Origin: Pectobacterium brasiliense
GTDB taxonomy: Bacteria > Pseudomonadota > Gammaproteobacteria > Enterobacterales > Enterobacteriaceae
Direction: 5' to 3'
Assembly (NCBI RefSeq): GCF_016950255.1
Contig: NZ_JACGFN010000003.1
Span: 368,915 to 432,914 of the forward strand
Length of the DNA stretch: 64,000 bases
Each line of letters opens with the position of its first letter. The stretch's first letter is position 1. Of this stretch, positions 1 to 9,437 are shown piece by piece. Below the pieces are notes generated by a model. It had not been told where the DNA came from. It did no database searches and was given only the letters and a program-made list of their open reading frames with translations. The translations under genes and the position numbers were made by a program.

Positions 1-515
1 GTTCTTCAACCATGCTGGTATACACCACGGGTCACGGCGTTCACGCCTTTACCTACGATCCGTCGCTCGGTGTGTTCTGTCTCTCGCATGAAAAAGTTTG
101 CTTCCCGGAAAAAGGGAATATGTATTCCATCAACGAAGGGAACTACATCAAGTTTCCTGTCGGCGTGAAGAAATACATCAAATACTGTCAGGAGCAGGAT
201 GAAGAGACGCAGCGTCCTTATACGTCGCGTTACATCGGCTCACTGGTTGCAGATTTCCACCGTAATCTGCTGAAAGGCGGAATTTATCTGTACCCAAGCA
301 CCGCGAGCTATCCGAAAGGTAAACTGCGTTTGCTGTACGAATGCAACCCGATGGCGTTTCTGGCGGAGCAGGCAGGCGGCAAGGCCAGCGACGGTAAAAA
401 CCGTATTCTGGATATCACTCCAGAGAAACTGCATCAGCGTTCACCGTTCTTCGTAGGAACAGAATCCATGGTTGATGACGTCGAACGTTTCATCCGTGAA
501 TTCCCAGACGCCTAA
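1..515 (+). CDS. fbp: Fructose-1,6-bisphosphatase class 1, C-terminal part (5' end outside window)
   Basis: Hydrolyses fructose 1,6-bisphosphate to fructose 6-phosphate, the committed step of gluconeogenesis in the cytoplasm. The reading frame is open from base 3 and gives about 170 residues, roughly the second half of a family usually near 332 residues. Recognisable class 1 stretches are NEGNYIKFP and [18 protein letters not shown], the latter near the metal and substrate site. The first ATG in view (base 12) is internal, because the preceding codons read SST as in the family motif [11 protein letters not shown]. The gene is convergent with ruvX. The 5' end and promoter are not visible. Confidence 0.97.
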   Translation, partial: SSTMLVYTTGHGVHAFTYDPSLGVFCLSHEKVCFPEKGNMYSINEGNYIKFPVGVKKYIKYCQEQDEETQRPYTSRYIGSLVADFHRNLLKGGIYLYPSTASYPKGKLRLLYECNPMAFLAEQAGGKASDGKNRILDITPEKLHQRSPFFVGTESMVDDVERFIREFPDA

Positions 516-520
516 TTAAC

Positions 521-554
521 ACTAATTAGTCGTTAATACTAATCAGTCGTTAAT
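521..554. repeat. 17-bp tandem duplication downstream of fbp
   Basis: Two adjacent 17-bp units (521-537 and 538-554) differ at one base. The unit reads ACTAATYAGTCGTTAAT. They start six bases after the fbp stop codon and precede the terminator-like hairpin. No function is evident; replication slippage is the simplest origin. Confidence 0.7.
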
Positions 555-558
555 ATAG

Positions 559-597
559 TCCCGTGTGGTCGGATATTTGGCTACACGGGATTGTCTT
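559..597. terminator. Hairpin between convergent fbp and ruvX
   Basis: Arms TCCCGTGT (559-566) and ACACGGGA (583-590) enclose a 16-nt loop and are followed on the plus strand by TTGTCTTTT. It sits between two convergent genes. It is probably the fbp terminator, with a weak U tract. Confidence 0.6.
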
Positions 598-1017
598 TTA
601 AAATTGTGCTTCGAACCAGCTCTCCAGAATAATCACCGCAGAGGCAGCATCAACGCTCCCTTTATCCAACGCTTTAAAGCCACCGCGTTCGAAGAGATCG
701 GCACGCGCTTCCACTGTACTCAAGCGTTCATCGTGTAACTCAATCGCGATGCCAAAACGGCCATGCAGTCGGTTAGCGAACTTCCGCGCCCGTGCTGTCA
801 GGGGTTGTTCGGTGCCATCCATGTTGAGCGGCAAGCCGACGACGACCAGATCGGGCTGCCATTCTGACAACAGCTTTTCCACTTTTTGCCAATCGGGTAT
901 CCCTTCCTGCGCCTTGAACGAGGTCAGTGCACGCGCTGTACCGGTAATTTCCTGACCGATGGCGACACCGATACTTTTTGTCCCAAAATCAAAGGCAAGA
1001 ATGGTTCTACTGGCCAT
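598..1017 (-). CDS. ruvX: Holliday junction resolvase-like protein / pre-16S rRNA nuclease YqgF (RuvX)
   Basis: A 139-residue member of the YqgF family with an RNase H-like fold. In E. coli the protein takes part in 5' processing of pre-16S rRNA and was earlier proposed as a Holliday junction resolvase. The N-terminus shows the family's catalytic Asp stretch [11 protein letters not shown], followed by [11 protein letters not shown] and DERLSTVEA. Its start codon overlaps the yqgE stop by one base (ATGA type), so translation is probably coupled. It is the last gene of the minus-strand run endA-rsmE-gshB-yqgE-ruvX. Confidence 0.96.
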   Translation of the reverse strand: MASRTILAFDFGTKSIGVAIGQEITGTARALTSFKAQEGIPDWQKVEKLLSEWQPDLVVVGLPLNMDGTEQPLTARARKFANRLHGRFGIAIELHDERLSTVEARADLFERGGFKALDKGSVDAASAVIILESWFEAQF

Positions 1018-1580
1018 CAGGCATGTCCTGCTTCGGTGGAGATATTATGAATATCGATGCCCAACTTTCTGGCCGCCGCCCGCCAACGTTCGGCAATCGG
1101 CGTATGGAACAGAATGTCTTTATCGGCTGGCGTTGTCAGCCAGGCATTATCCAGCAGTTCTTCTTCCAACTGGCCGTTCTCCCACGCGGAATAGCCTAAG
1201 GCAACCAGCGTATTTTTCGGCTGATTAGGCGTACCTAACGTTTCCAGCACGTCTTTTGACGTGGTGATCATGGTGTCCTCAGAAATACTGATGCTGGAAC
1301 CAAAGCCGGGGCAGGGCGTATGCAGGATAAAACCACGGTCGTCTGCCAATGGACCGCCAATGAAGACGGGTTTATCCAATCGAATGGCAGGATCGCGCGG
1401 TGTCGGATCTATTTTTAGCTTTTTCAGCACATTTTCCACGGAAAACTGATCCATCGGTTTGTTGATGATCAGCCCCATGGCTCCGTCTTCATTATGTTCG
1501 CAGATATAGACCACCGAACGTTTAAATACAGAGTCCTGTAGTGCTGGCATAGCAATGAGGAAGTGATGCTGTAAATTCAT
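1017..1580 (-). CDS. yqgE: YqgE/AlgH family protein (UPF0301)
   Basis: A 187-residue protein, the same length as the E. coli YqgE that I recall, starting [14 protein letters not shown]. The AlgH/UPF0301 family has no settled biochemical function; alginate-related regulation was proposed for AlgH in Pseudomonas. Family stretches seen are [29 protein letters not shown] and [15 protein letters not shown]. It sits between gshB and ruvX on the same strand and overlaps ruvX by one base. No signal peptide or membrane segment is evident, so it is probably cytoplasmic. Confidence 0.95.
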   Translation of the reverse strand: MNLQHHFLIAMPALQDSVFKRSVVYICEHNEDGAMGLIINKPMDQFSVENVLKKLKIDPTPRDPAIRLDKPVFIGGPLADDRGFILHTPCPGFGSSISISEDTMITTSKDVLETLGTPNQPKNTLVALGYSAWENGQLEEELLDNAWLTTPADKDILFHTPIAERWRAAARKLGIDIHNISTEAGHA

Positions 1581-1663
1581 TGTGTATTTTTATCGATATC
1601 CGTCAGCGTTGGAGAAACGGCCCGTATTGCGCGGGCCGGGTGGCGTGTCAGGTGTCTCTGGTC

Positions 1664-2623
1664 TTAGCGGGTACGTGCAGCCAGACGCTTTTCAATGGCG
1701 TCCATCAGCATGCCAGTGATGGAAACATCCGGGTAAGCCGCTTCGATTTCACGCACGCAGGTCGGGCTGGTGACGTTAATTTCTGTCAGACGGTCACCGA
1801 TGATGTCCAGACCGACGAAAATCAGCCCTTTGGCTTTTAACGTTGGTGCGACATCACGGGCGATTTTCCAGTCGCTTTCGGTTAGCGGACGTGCTTCGCC
1901 GCGCCCACCGGCTGCCAGATTGCCGCGTGTCTCACCGCTTTTCGGGATACGCGCCAGGCAGTAAGGAACGGGTTCGCCATCGACCACCAGCACGCGCTTG
2001 TCGCCGTCTTTAATTGCAGGCAGGTAGTTTTGTGCCATGCAGTAACGGGTCGCGTGTTCGGTTAGCGTTTCGATGATGACCGAAACGTTGGCATCATCCT
2101 GCTTCAAACGGAAAATAGACGCGCCGCCCATGCCGTCGAGCGGTTTTAGAATGACGTCGCCGTGCTTTTCATGGAACTGGCGCAGTTTGTCTGCTCGACG
2201 CGTAACGAGCGTATCGGGGGTCAGATGCGGGAACCAGGCGGTGAACAGCTTCTCATTGCAATCACGCAGGCTCTGCGGCTTGTTGACGATCAGCGTACCT
2301 TTCTCTTCCGCACGTTCCAGAATATAGGTGGCGTAGATGAACTCCGTATCGAACGGCGGATCTTTACGCATCAGCACCACATCCAACTCTTCCAGCGCAA
2401 TATCCTGCTCGCCGGAGAAATCGTACCAGCCGTCGTAATCGTACTGGACGCTCAGGCGACGCGTTGTTGCACGCGCGACGCCCGCATGCATATAGAGATC
2501 GTTCATCTCCATATAATGCAGTTCCCAACCACGGCGCTGTGCTTCCAGCAGCATGGCAAAGCTGGTGTCTTTCTTGATATTGATGGTGTCAATCGGATCC
2601 ATCACGATACCGAGTTTGATCAT
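1664..2623 (-). CDS. gshB: Glutathione synthetase
   Basis: ATP-dependent ligation of gamma-glutamylcysteine and glycine, the second step of glutathione synthesis. The 319-residue protein has the prokaryotic GshB N-terminal domain (IKLGIVMDPIDTINIKKDTS) and an ATP-grasp domain with the glycine-rich loop KPLDGMGGASIF at about residues 158-169, then the metal/substrate segment GLIFVGLDIIGDRLTEINVTSPT. It begins 11 bases after the rsmE stop, in an apparent operon. Length is close to the usual 315-320. Confidence 0.98.
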   Translation of the reverse strand: MIKLGIVMDPIDTINIKKDTSFAMLLEAQRRGWELHYMEMNDLYMHAGVARATTRRLSVQYDYDGWYDFSGEQDIALEELDVVLMRKDPPFDTEFIYATYILERAEEKGTLIVNKPQSLRDCNEKLFTAWFPHLTPDTLVTRRADKLRQFHEKHGDVILKPLDGMGGASIFRLKQDDANVSVIIETLTEHATRYCMAQNYLPAIKDGDKRVLVVDGEPVPYCLARIPKSGETRGNLAAGGRGEARPLTESDWKIARDVAPTLKAKGLIFVGLDIIGDRLTEINVTSPTCVREIEAAYPDVSITGMLMDAIEKRLAARTR

Positions 2624-2634
2624 TCTTTTCTCCT

Positions 2635-3369
2635 TTACCCCAAATCGCCGAAACGTACCTGTAAGGCGGTCATGGCGGTGAGTGCAGTGGTTTCTGTGCG
2701 CAAAACGCGTGGCCCCAACAGGATATCAGTGAATCCGTATTCTGAGGTCATGGTAATTTCACTGGCGGTGAGCCCGCCTTCCGGGCCGATCAGTAGCCTG
2801 ACCCGAGCGACCGGCAGTGGTAACGTATTGATGCTCTGTGTGGCGCGTGGGTGCAGATTTAATTTCAACGCGTTGTCTTGCTCCGCACACCAGGCTTCCA
2901 GCGTCATCGCTGGCCGCACCTGCGGCACACAATTGCGGCCGGACTGTTCGCAGGCGGCAATCGCAATTTTCTGCCACTGGCTAATTTTTTTCTCCATTCG
3001 CTCGGCATCCAGTTTGACGCCACAGCGTTCAGAAAGCAGTGGGGTAATCACATTGACGCCCAGCTCGATGGATTTCTGGATAGTAAACTCCATCTTCTCG
3101 CCGCGCGACATCACCTGTCCCAGATGTAAATGTAGGGGCGATTCTTTATCTTCCAACTTACCTGCTGTGAAGCGAACGCGCACACTCTTTTTGCCAGCCG
3201 CGATGATTTCTGCATCAAAGACATGATTGCTTCCATCAAACAGCTGCAATGACTGACCCGTCGTCATGCGTAACACGCGACCCACATGATTGGCGGCATC
3301 GTCACTCAGTTCGACTTCACCACCGTTAAGGGGGAGCGTGTCGGGATGAAAAATGCGTGGTACTCGCAT
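2635..3369 (-). CDS. rsmE: 16S rRNA m3U1498 methyltransferase
   Basis: Methylates N3 of U1498 in 16S rRNA using S-adenosylmethionine. The chosen start gives [14 protein letters not shown] and 244 residues, matching the usual 243-244. An in-frame ATG 69 bases upstream is not supported by homology. Seen are the N-terminal PUA-like domain and the C-terminal SPOUT knot with [14 protein letters not shown] and [16 protein letters not shown], which form the cofactor-binding loop. It lies between endA and gshB. Confidence 0.96.
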   Translation of the reverse strand: MRVPRIFHPDTLPLNGGEVELSDDAANHVGRVLRMTTGQSLQLFDGSNHVFDAEIIAAGKKSVRVRFTAGKLEDKESPLHLHLGQVMSRGEKMEFTIQKSIELGVNVITPLLSERCGVKLDAERMEKKISQWQKIAIAACEQSGRNCVPQVRPAMTLEAWCAEQDNALKLNLHPRATQSINTLPLPVARVRLLIGPEGGLTASEITMTSEYGFTDILLGPRVLRTETTALTAMTALQVRFGDLG

Positions 3370-3486
3370 ACTGGATTCAGACCTTTGAATAAAATAGAGC
3401 GGCGTAGAAACGCCAGAAATAGGCAAAACCACCGTCATCTGGCGGTGGTTTTGCTGGAAACAGATTCGCTATAGTAGGTAGACGAA

Positions 3487-4185
3487 CTAGCGCTGGCAAG
3501 CCTGTTGAACGTAGGGATTTGGGTTTCCCTGTTTTGCGGCGATGCGCTGATTGCGGGTACATTCCCACTGGGTGACTGGGTATTGCTTATCCCAGGCTTC
3601 GAACAGCTGGGTTTGCTGGCTTGAAAGGCGTAACTGATAGCGGTCGCGCATATAGAAATAGGTACGTGCGATCTGGCCGCGGGCGCGGGCGGGCGGTTCT
3701 GCCAGATTATTTTTGAAATCGACCTTCATCTCGCATTGACCATATTGGGATGCACCGCCGTTCCATTGTCCGTACATGGCATTGCCGCGATCGCCGTTTA
3801 CTTCGCCGATAGCGGGCTGCAGGTTATGCAAATCGGTTTCCATCTCGCGGTAGACGGGATCGCTGTTACAGTTCTTTCTGCCGCCATCCTGCCAGCACTG
3901 GCGCTGGTGGCCGAATTGCCAGGCTGGTACAACGTGCTCCCACTCGATACGGCTGGCACGCTGCTCATTTTTCCTCACCTGATAGCCGCAGGATTCAAGG
4001 TCGGGCGTGCCTTTCTTGCCCTGCCACGTAATCTTGCAGCCACAGTAGAACGAACCCGGCGCATCGCGATTAATGTCGACAGCGGCGGCCTTGGCCTGCG
4101 AAAAATTATTGATGTTTTGACCCAGCGCGGTGGCTGAAAACAGACCCGCGCCTACGGCGGCGATAGCGAGAATTTTGCGTAGCAT
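3487..4185 (-). CDS. endA: Periplasmic DNA-specific endonuclease I
   Basis: A 232-residue exported nuclease. Residues 1-22 form a signal peptide ([22 protein letters not shown]). The mature part has the endonuclease I motif [16 protein letters not shown], whose His belongs to the beta-beta-alpha metal site, plus [16 protein letters not shown] and several Cys residues likely paired in the periplasm. It is transcribed with rsmE about 117 bases downstream. EndA proteins of soft-rot bacteria are near this size. Confidence 0.96.
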   Translation of the reverse strand: MLRKILAIAAVGAGLFSATALGQNINNFSQAKAAAVDINRDAPGSFYCGCKITWQGKKGTPDLESCGYQVRKNEQRASRIEWEHVVPAWQFGHQRQCWQDGGRKNCNSDPVYREMETDLHNLQPAIGEVNGDRGNAMYGQWNGGASQYGQCEMKVDFKNNLAEPPARARGQIARTYFYMRDRYQLRLSSQQTQLFEAWDKQYPVTQWECTRNQRIAAKQGNPNPYVQQACQR

Positions 4186-4281
4186 ATTCCAAATAATCCA
4201 CAGGCTGTAAAGTTGGCAGACTACCGGATGTGTCGTCGGCAGGCAAATGCAAAAGCAGTTTTTAAAACTGGAAATTCCCTT

Positions 4282-4794
4282 TTAAATAGAACTTTTTACA
4301 TCATGACGTAAGGTTTTCCCGCAGCGACGACAGCGATATTCTGTTTCGCCGCGTAGCACCCGATTGTGCCGGCGGATTGTCAGCTCATGCCGTTGGCAAT
4401 CACACAGGTAGGTGAAGGTTTTCCCCTGTACGGATTGCACCGCAAACCGATGCGTGCGTTTTGCCGGGACGTGCAGGACGCTTTCCATCATCCAGCGCCA
4501 TTCCTTGCCATGTGGTGCGACACGGCCAAAACGTGCATAAACCAGCAGATGGGCTAACTCATGGGGAACCACTTCATCGATAAAGGCTTGCTGGTTTTCT
4601 TGTAACAAGACGGGATTCAGCCGAATTTCCCAGTGTTGCAGCCAGGCCGTTCCTGCGGTTGAACCGCGTTGCTGGTAATTTACTGTTGGCTCGGTGTAGT
4701 CCGTCTGCAGGGTGAGGTTAGCCTGCTGCAATTTATCACGCAGACAGCGCATCACAGCCTGATGGCTGGCAATGGGGATTCGGGGTGTGTTCAT
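4282..4794 (-). CDS. sprT: SprT family zinc metalloprotease-like protein
   Basis: A 170-residue protein when started at [12 protein letters not shown]; 12 further codons upstream are open but not conserved. It has the zinc metalloprotease motif HELAH (residues 78-82) and a C-terminal Cys cluster (CDCQRHEL...YRCRRCGK) typical of SprT/Spartan-like proteins. The bacterial role is unsettled; E. coli SprT was first linked to expression of bolA. It lies between metK and endA on the same strand as in E. coli, with endA about 96 bases downstream. Confidence 0.93.
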   Translation of the reverse strand: MNTPRIPIASHQAVMRCLRDKLQQANLTLQTDYTEPTVNYQQRGSTAGTAWLQHWEIRLNPVLLQENQQAFIDEVVPHELAHLLVYARFGRVAPHGKEWRWMMESVLHVPAKRTHRFAVQSVQGKTFTYLCDCQRHELTIRRHNRVLRGETEYRCRRCGKTLRHDVKSSI

Positions 4795-4869
4795 TGTTGT
4801 GAGCATAAATTGAGTGGCAGGGAGACGCAATAGGCGAAGTGGAGGGAAATTCGGGGGAGATAGAATGAA

Positions 4870-4895
4870 AAACGGCGAATTTTCATTCGCCGTTT
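4870..4895 (-). terminator. Terminator of metK
   Basis: Perfect 11-bp stem AAACGGCGAAT / ATTCGCCGTTT with a 4-base loop. Read on the minus strand the right arm runs into TTTTTC. It lies 22 bases beyond the metK stop and upstream of sprT. Confidence 0.85.
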
Positions 4896-4916
4896 GGTCT
4901 TTATTGCGTCGCCAGA

Positions 4917-6068
4917 TTACAGGCCAGCAGCTTCACGCAGCTCTGCGGCTTTGTCCGTTTTTTCCCACGGGAAATGTTCGCGGCCAAAGTGACCATATGC
5001 TGCGGTTTCCTGATAAATCGGATGCAGCAGATCCAGCATCTGGATTAAGCCGTAAGGGCGCAGATCGAAGAATTCACGCACCAGCAGCGTCAACTGCTCG
5101 GTGGAGACTTTCTCTGTGCCGAAGGTTTCGAGCATGATGGAGGTTGGTTCTGCTACGCCGATAGCGTAGGACACCTGAATTTCGCAGCGATCGGCCAGGC
5201 CAGCCGCGACGATATTCTTGGCGACATAGCGTGCTGCGTAGGCAGCAGAACGGTCTACTTTAGACGGATCCTTACCGGAGAACGCACCGCCACCGTGACG
5301 TGCCGCGCCGCCGTAGGTATCAACGATGATTTTACGGCCAGTCAAACCACAGTCACCCATTGGGCCGCCGATAACAAAGCGTCCGGTTGGGTTGATGAAA
5401 TATTTGGTATTGGCAGACAGCCATTCTGCTGGCAGAACCGGTTTGATGATCTCTTCCATCACTGCTTCATGCAGATCTTTCTGGCTGATGTCTTCTGAAT
5501 GCTGGGTAGACAGCACCACGGCATCGATGCCGGCAATCTTGCCATCGTCGTACAGGAACGTAACCTGGCTTTTTGCATCCGGACGCAGCCACGGCAGAGA
5601 ACCGCTCTTGCGGACTTCTGACTGACGCTGAACCAGACGGTGTGCATAAGTCACAGGTGCGGGCATCAGGACGTCGGTTTCGTTAGTCGCATAACCGAAC
5701 ATCAGACCCTGATCGCCTGCGCCTTGTTCCAGCGGATCGCGGCGGTCAACGCCCTGATTGATATCAGGAGACTGCTTGCCAATCGCACTCAGTACGGCGC
5801 AAGAGTTAGCGTCAAAGCCCATTTCAGAATTGACATAACCGATATCACGCACGGTACGACGGGTAATTTCTTCGATGTCGACCCAGGCGCTGGTGGTAAT
5901 TTCACCACCGACTAACACCATGCCAGTCTTTACATAAGTCTCACAAGCGACACGCGCTTTTGGGTCTTGCTCCAGAATGGCGTCGAGAACCGCATCAGAA
6001 ATCTGGTCAGCAATTTTATCAGGATGTCCTTCAGAGACTGACTCGGACGTAAAAAGGTGTTTAGCCAT
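4917..6068 (-). CDS. metK: S-adenosylmethionine synthetase
   Basis: Makes S-adenosylmethionine from methionine and ATP as a cytoplasmic homotetramer. The start [18 protein letters not shown] gives 383 residues, close to E. coli MetK. Diagnostic motifs seen are [14 protein letters not shown] (ATP/metal), [12 protein letters not shown] and the phosphate-binding loop [16 protein letters not shown]. Six upstream codons are open but not conserved. Three tandem met-box-like octamers lie 57 bases upstream, so MetJ repression is likely. It is monocistronic by the terminator that follows. Confidence 0.98.
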   Translation of the reverse strand: MAKHLFTSESVSEGHPDKIADQISDAVLDAILEQDPKARVACETYVKTGMVLVGGEITTSAWVDIEEITRRTVRDIGYVNSEMGFDANSCAVLSAIGKQSPDINQGVDRRDPLEQGAGDQGLMFGYATNETDVLMPAPVTYAHRLVQRQSEVRKSGSLPWLRPDAKSQVTFLYDDGKIAGIDAVVLSTQHSEDISQKDLHEAVMEEIIKPVLPAEWLSANTKYFINPTGRFVIGGPMGDCGLTGRKIIVDTYGGAARHGGGAFSGKDPSKVDRSAAYAARYVAKNIVAAGLADRCEIQVSYAIGVAEPTSIMLETFGTEKVSTEQLTLLVREFFDLRPYGLIQMLDLLHPIYQETAAYGHFGREHFPWEKTDKAAELREAAGL

Positions 6069-6124
6069 GAGTTTCTTTACCTTCAAATCAAAGCCGTTAA
6101 GCAGTGTAATCAGTTAATCGGTAT

Positions 6125-6148
6125 AGACGGATTAACATCTGGATGGCT
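6125..6148 (-). promoter_or_regulatory. Tandem MetJ operator (three met boxes) upstream of metK
   Basis: Three contiguous octamers AGACGGAT, TAACATCT and GGATGGCT match the met box AGACGTCT at 6, 5 and 5 of 8 positions. MetJ binds adjacent 8-bp boxes cooperatively, and metK is a known MetJ target in E. coli. The block sits 57-80 bases before the metK start. Confidence 0.7.
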
Positions 6149-6626
6149 ATTCTAGGTCACCTTTTGGTCTCAGTGCCAGTGGTTTTTCGCATTAGCGCGC
6201 CATCGTCCTTTTATCATCGGCCGTTTTTTCTTTTACAAGAGATGACTAGCGGTAATTTTCATTTTGCTTTTCCAGCAGCATGTAGGTATAAACGGCGAGC
6301 GGTGATGCAACCCGCGACATCTTGAATTTTTATTGATAGCTGACCGCATAGCCTGCGGCGCACGTGGAGGTGGTAGGATTAATGATCCGTTGTTTACTGA
6401 GTATATTGCGTTCGCAATATGTCCCTTTTGACGCTACCGCGTCCGCGACTCAACCCTTCTTTTCCGTTTCTCGACGTAGCCTGTCTTTAAATTCGACACA
6501 GGACTCCAGGGCTGGTTAACCTGCCTGTTATTCTTTCTGCCAGAAGCGTTTAGCGTCTTTCTGGTCACGTTCGCCCGGTGATTTTCACAACGAGTTTTAT
6601 CGACCCGTAACACGGAGCCTGACAAC
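6149..6626. other. Long intergenic region between metK and speA
   Basis: About 480 bases with no convincing coding frame on either strand. It must hold the speA promoter(s) and leader. In E. coli small genes such as yqgB lie near this place; I do not recognise a homologue here. A short inverted repeat CGGC/GCCG followed by a run of seven T occurs at 6658-6685, inside the small ORF described next. It could be a weak terminator or attenuator. Confidence 0.5.
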
Positions 6627-6785
6627 GTGTTTTACACTAATAAGAGTAATAAAGTGACGGCATACTTCACTACGCCGGTTTTTTTACTGTCGATGCCGCA
6701 TGTTGCAGGTATGCTCATGTGGGCTGTTTATTCAGGTACTGATGTGATCAGCAGTCTAGAAAAAGAAGAGGTTCGTTATGTCTGA
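6627..6785 (+). CDS. Possible 52-aa membrane leader ORF overlapping the speA start
   Basis: A GTG-start frame of 52 codons whose stop TGA overlaps the speA start by eight bases (ATGTCTGA). A Shine-Dalgarno-like GGAG stands nine bases before the GTG. Residues about 13-36 (from [12 protein letters not shown] to MLMWAVYSG) are hydrophobic enough for one membrane segment; the tail is charged ([11 protein letters not shown]). Overlapping stop and start would allow translational coupling to speA. I do not recognise the sequence. It may instead be untranslated leader, and the speA ribosome site lies within its last codons. Confidence 0.4.
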   Translation: MFYTNKSNKVTAYFTTPVFLLSMPHVAGMLMWAVYSGTDVISSLEKEEVRYV

Positions 6786-8760
6786 CGACATGATTCATCA
6801 CGGCTCGTCAGCGACGGGTAAACATGAAAATTTGCGCTCTATGCAGGAGGTTGCCATGAATGACCGTAATGCCAGCGAAATGCTTCGTACTTACAATATT
6901 GCCTGGTGGGGCAATAATTACTATGACGTCAATGAGCTCGGCCACATTAGCGTGTGCCCGGATCCTGACGTACCAGAAGCTCGCGTCGATCTGGCCAGAT
7001 TGGTCAAAGATATGCAGAAAGATAACCATCAGCGCCTGCCTGCGCTGTTCTGCTTTCCGCAAATCCTTCAGCATCGCCTGCGTTCTATCAACGCTGCGTT
7101 TAAACAGGCTCGCGAATCGTTTGGTTATGAAGGCGGGTATTTTCTGGTTTATCCGATCAAGGTTAACCAGCATCGTCGCGTCATTGAGTCACTGGCTAAT
7201 TCCGGTGAACCGTTGGGTCTGGAAGCCGGTTCAAAAGCGGAGCTGATGGCGGTACTGGGCCACGCGGGCATGACCCGCACGGTGATAGTGTGTAACGGCT
7301 ACAAAGACCGTGAATACATCCGGTTGGCACTCATCGGCGAAAAGCTGGGCCACAAGGTTTATCTGGTCATCGAGAAGATGTCCGAAATCCGGCTGGTGCT
7401 GGAAGAAGCCGAGCGCTTGAATGTGGTGCCGCGCCTTGGCGTCCGTGCGCGTCTGGCTTCTCAGGGGTCGGGCAAGTGGCAATCCAGCGGCGGTGAAAAA
7501 TCCAAGTTTGGTCTGGCGGCGGTCCAGGTGTTGCAACTGGTTGAGATGCTGCGTGAGGCTGGGAAGTTGGATAGCCTGCAACTGCTGCATTTCCATCTGG
7601 GATCGCAGTTGGCGAATATCCGTGATATCGCGACGGGCGTACGCGAATCCGCGCGCTTCTACGTTGAACTGCATAAGCTGGGCGTGAATATCCAGTGCTT
7701 CGACGTCGGTGGCGGTCTGGGCGTGGATTATGAAGGTACGCGCTCGCAGTCCGATTGTTCAGTGAACTATGGCCTGAACGAATATGCCAACAACGTGATT
7801 TGGGGCATCGGTGATGCCTGTAACGAACATGGGTTGCCGCATCCGACGGTCATCACCGAGTCTGGCCGTGCGGTAACCGCGCACCATACCGTATTGGTTT
7901 CCAATATTATCGGTGTTGAACGCAACGAGTTCAGTGACCCGACTGAGCCGGAAGAAGGCGCTCCGCGTGCGCTGGAGAGCCTGTGGTCAACATGGAAAGA
8001 AATCAAGCAGCCGGGAAAACGTCGTTCGCTGCGTGAATGGCTGCACGACAGCCAGATGGACTTGCACGATGTGCATACCCAATACACGCACGGCATGTTG
8101 GATCTGACGCAGCGCGCGAAAGCAGAGCAGCTTTATCTGAGCATCTGTCAGATGATTCAGGAACAGCTGGATCCGAGCAACCGTGCGCATCGGCCAGTCA
8201 TTGATGAATTACAGGAGCGGATGGCTGACAAGCTGTATGTCAACTTCTCGCTGTTCCAATCCATGCCGGATGCGTGGGGGATCGATCAACTGTTCCCGGT
8301 AATGCCGTTGGAAGGGCTAAACAAGCCGCCTGAGCGCCGTGCTGTCGTGCTCGACATCACCTGTGATTCCGATGGTACGATCGATCATTATGTCGATGGT
8401 GACGGGATCGCGACGACGATGCCGATGCCGCCTTACGATCCAGAAAACCCGCCGCTGCTGGGCTTCTTCATGGTCGGCGCCTATCAGGAAATCCTGGGGA
8501 ATATGCATAACCTGTTTGGCGATACGTCGACCGTTGACGTGTTTGTCTTCCAGGATGGCACCGTTGAGATTGAAGAATCTGACGAAGGGAATACGGTTGC
8601 TGACATGCTGGAATATGTGCAACTTGACCCCAAAGTGCTGATGACCCGTTTCCGCGATCAGGTGAAAGAAACCGATCTGGATACCGAACTTCAGGCGCAG
8701 TTCCTGGAAGAGTTTGAAAGCGGGCTATACGGCTATACTTATTTGGAAGATGAAGAATAA
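6778..8760 (+). CDS. speA: Biosynthetic arginine decarboxylase
   Basis: PLP-dependent decarboxylation of arginine to agmatine, the first step of the agmatine route to putrescine. The protein has 660 residues (E. coli 658) and begins MSDDM, with the conserved block [19 protein letters not shown]. The PLP lysine lies in YPIKVNQHR (K128). Glycine-rich PLP-phosphate segments are FHLGSQ and [12 protein letters not shown]. The ribosome site AAGAAGAGG precedes the ATG. A terminator follows at once, so no speB is co-transcribed, unlike E. coli. Confidence 0.98.
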   Translation: MSDDMIHHGSSATGKHENLRSMQEVAMNDRNASEMLRTYNIAWWGNNYYDVNELGHISVCPDPDVPEARVDLARLVKDMQKDNHQRLPALFCFPQILQHRLRSINAAFKQARESFGYEGGYFLVYPIKVNQHRRVIESLANSGEPLGLEAGSKAELMAVLGHAGMTRTVIVCNGYKDREYIRLALIGEKLGHKVYLVIEKMSEIRLVLEEAERLNVVPRLGVRARLASQGSGKWQSSGGEKSKFGLAAVQVLQLVEMLREAGKLDSLQLLHFHLGSQLANIRDIATGVRESARFYVELHKLGVNIQCFDVGGGLGVDYEGTRSQSDCSVNYGLNEYANNVIWGIGDACNEHGLPHPTVITESGRAVTAHHTVLVSNIIGVERNEFSDPTEPEEGAPRALESLWSTWKEIKQPGKRRSLREWLHDSQMDLHDVHTQYTHGMLDLTQRAKAEQLYLSICQMIQEQLDPSNRAHRPVIDELQERMADKLYVNFSLFQSMPDAWGIDQLFPVMPLEGLNKPPERRAVVLDITCDSDGTIDHYVDGDGIATTMPMPPYDPENPPLLGFFMVGAYQEILGNMHNLFGDTSTVDVFVFQDGTVEIEESDEGNTVADMLEYVQLDPKVLMTRFRDQVKETDLDTELQAQFLEEFESGLYGYTYLEDEE

Positions 8761-8780
8761 GTGTGACTGACTGAGTAAAA

Positions 8781-8809
8781 AGGGATGCGAGTGAGCATCC
8801 CTTTTTTTT
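8781..8809 (+). terminator. Rho-independent terminator of speA
   Basis: Perfect 8-bp stem AGGGATGC / GCATCCCT with a 6-base loop and a run of T (8802-8809), 20 bases after the speA stop. Confidence 0.93.
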
Positions 8810-8819
8810 CGACTATCGC

Positions 8820-9437
8820 TTAGATAATCGAATGACTCATATTGATGTCGGCTGCTGGTTTTGGAAGGGAATCAAATTCTTCAATGACGCTGTCTTTGAA
8901 GATAATTTTAGCAATAAGCAGTAAAGAGTTTTTATCCTGAACGCCATATTTATTCAGTAATCGTGATTTGCTGTTCAGTACGGACTTCTTATTTAATCCG
9001 ATGATTTCGGCCATCGCTTCCGCTGTGTAGCCCGCACACCAATGCTGGAATACGGCATATTCAGATTTTGACAGTCTGACGGGACTGAATAAACGGCGGT
9101 CGTGAAGGTGGACAAAATCGAGTAATTTATAAAAAGAATCGATGGCTGCTGACTTTGAAATAAGAATCGTTTTTTCGTCAATGCACACGGGAGGGTGATT
9201 GGGGGAATTATTGATGATAACGAATGACGACGCCATATTATAAAAGTGAGTTCTTATCGACTCGTAGTATTCCTCAAAGCCCTCGCTGCTACCGTCAATG
9301 ATGAAAATACATTTCTTCTTTCCTTGCTGCAGCGTAAACCTGTTGACGGGTTTTATCGAGAGCATAGGGATACTGGATAGGATTTCCCGTAATCCTACCG
9401 TGGTAAAATTGCATTTACTGAAAATTCTCACATCCAT
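8820..9437 (-). CDS. Orphan LuxR-family (GerE-type HTH) transcriptional regulator
   Basis: About 205 residues from MDVRIFSKCNF; a TTG 48 bases upstream is a weaker alternative start. The C-terminal third (LSKSEYAVFQHWCAGYTAEA...NKKSVLNSKSRLLNKYG) has the spacing of a LuxR/GerE helix-turn-helix. The N-terminal part resembles the degenerate receiver domains of RcsA/BglJ-like regulators, without an obvious phospho-acceptor cluster. Codon usage and base composition are clearly more AT-rich than in flanking speA and loiP, suggesting horizontal origin. Target genes are unknown. No partner or synthase gene is nearby. Confidence 0.8.
   Translation of the reverse strand: MDVRIFSKCNFTTVGLREILSSIPMLSIKPVNRFTLQQGKKKCIFIIDGSSEGFEEYYESIRTHFYNMASSFVIINNSPNHPPVCIDEKTILISKSAAIDSFYKLLDFVHLHDRRLFSPVRLSKSEYAVFQHWCAGYTAEAMAEIIGLNKKSVLNSKSRLLNKYGVQDKNSLLLIAKIIFKDSVIEEFDSLPKPAADINMSHSII

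Noticed and set aside
2162..3226. 354-codon plus-strand frame across gshB and rsmE
   Set aside because: It runs opposite two well-identified genes, crosses their junction and its translation resembles no protein family.
6434..6625. 63-codon minus-strand frame between metK and speA
   Set aside because: No start signal and a basic, low-complexity composition typical of chance frames; not similar to yqgB as I recall it.
6658..6685. Terminator inside the small ORF before speA
   Set aside because: Only a 4-bp stem precedes the T run; too weak to call as a terminator, though noted as a possible attenuator.
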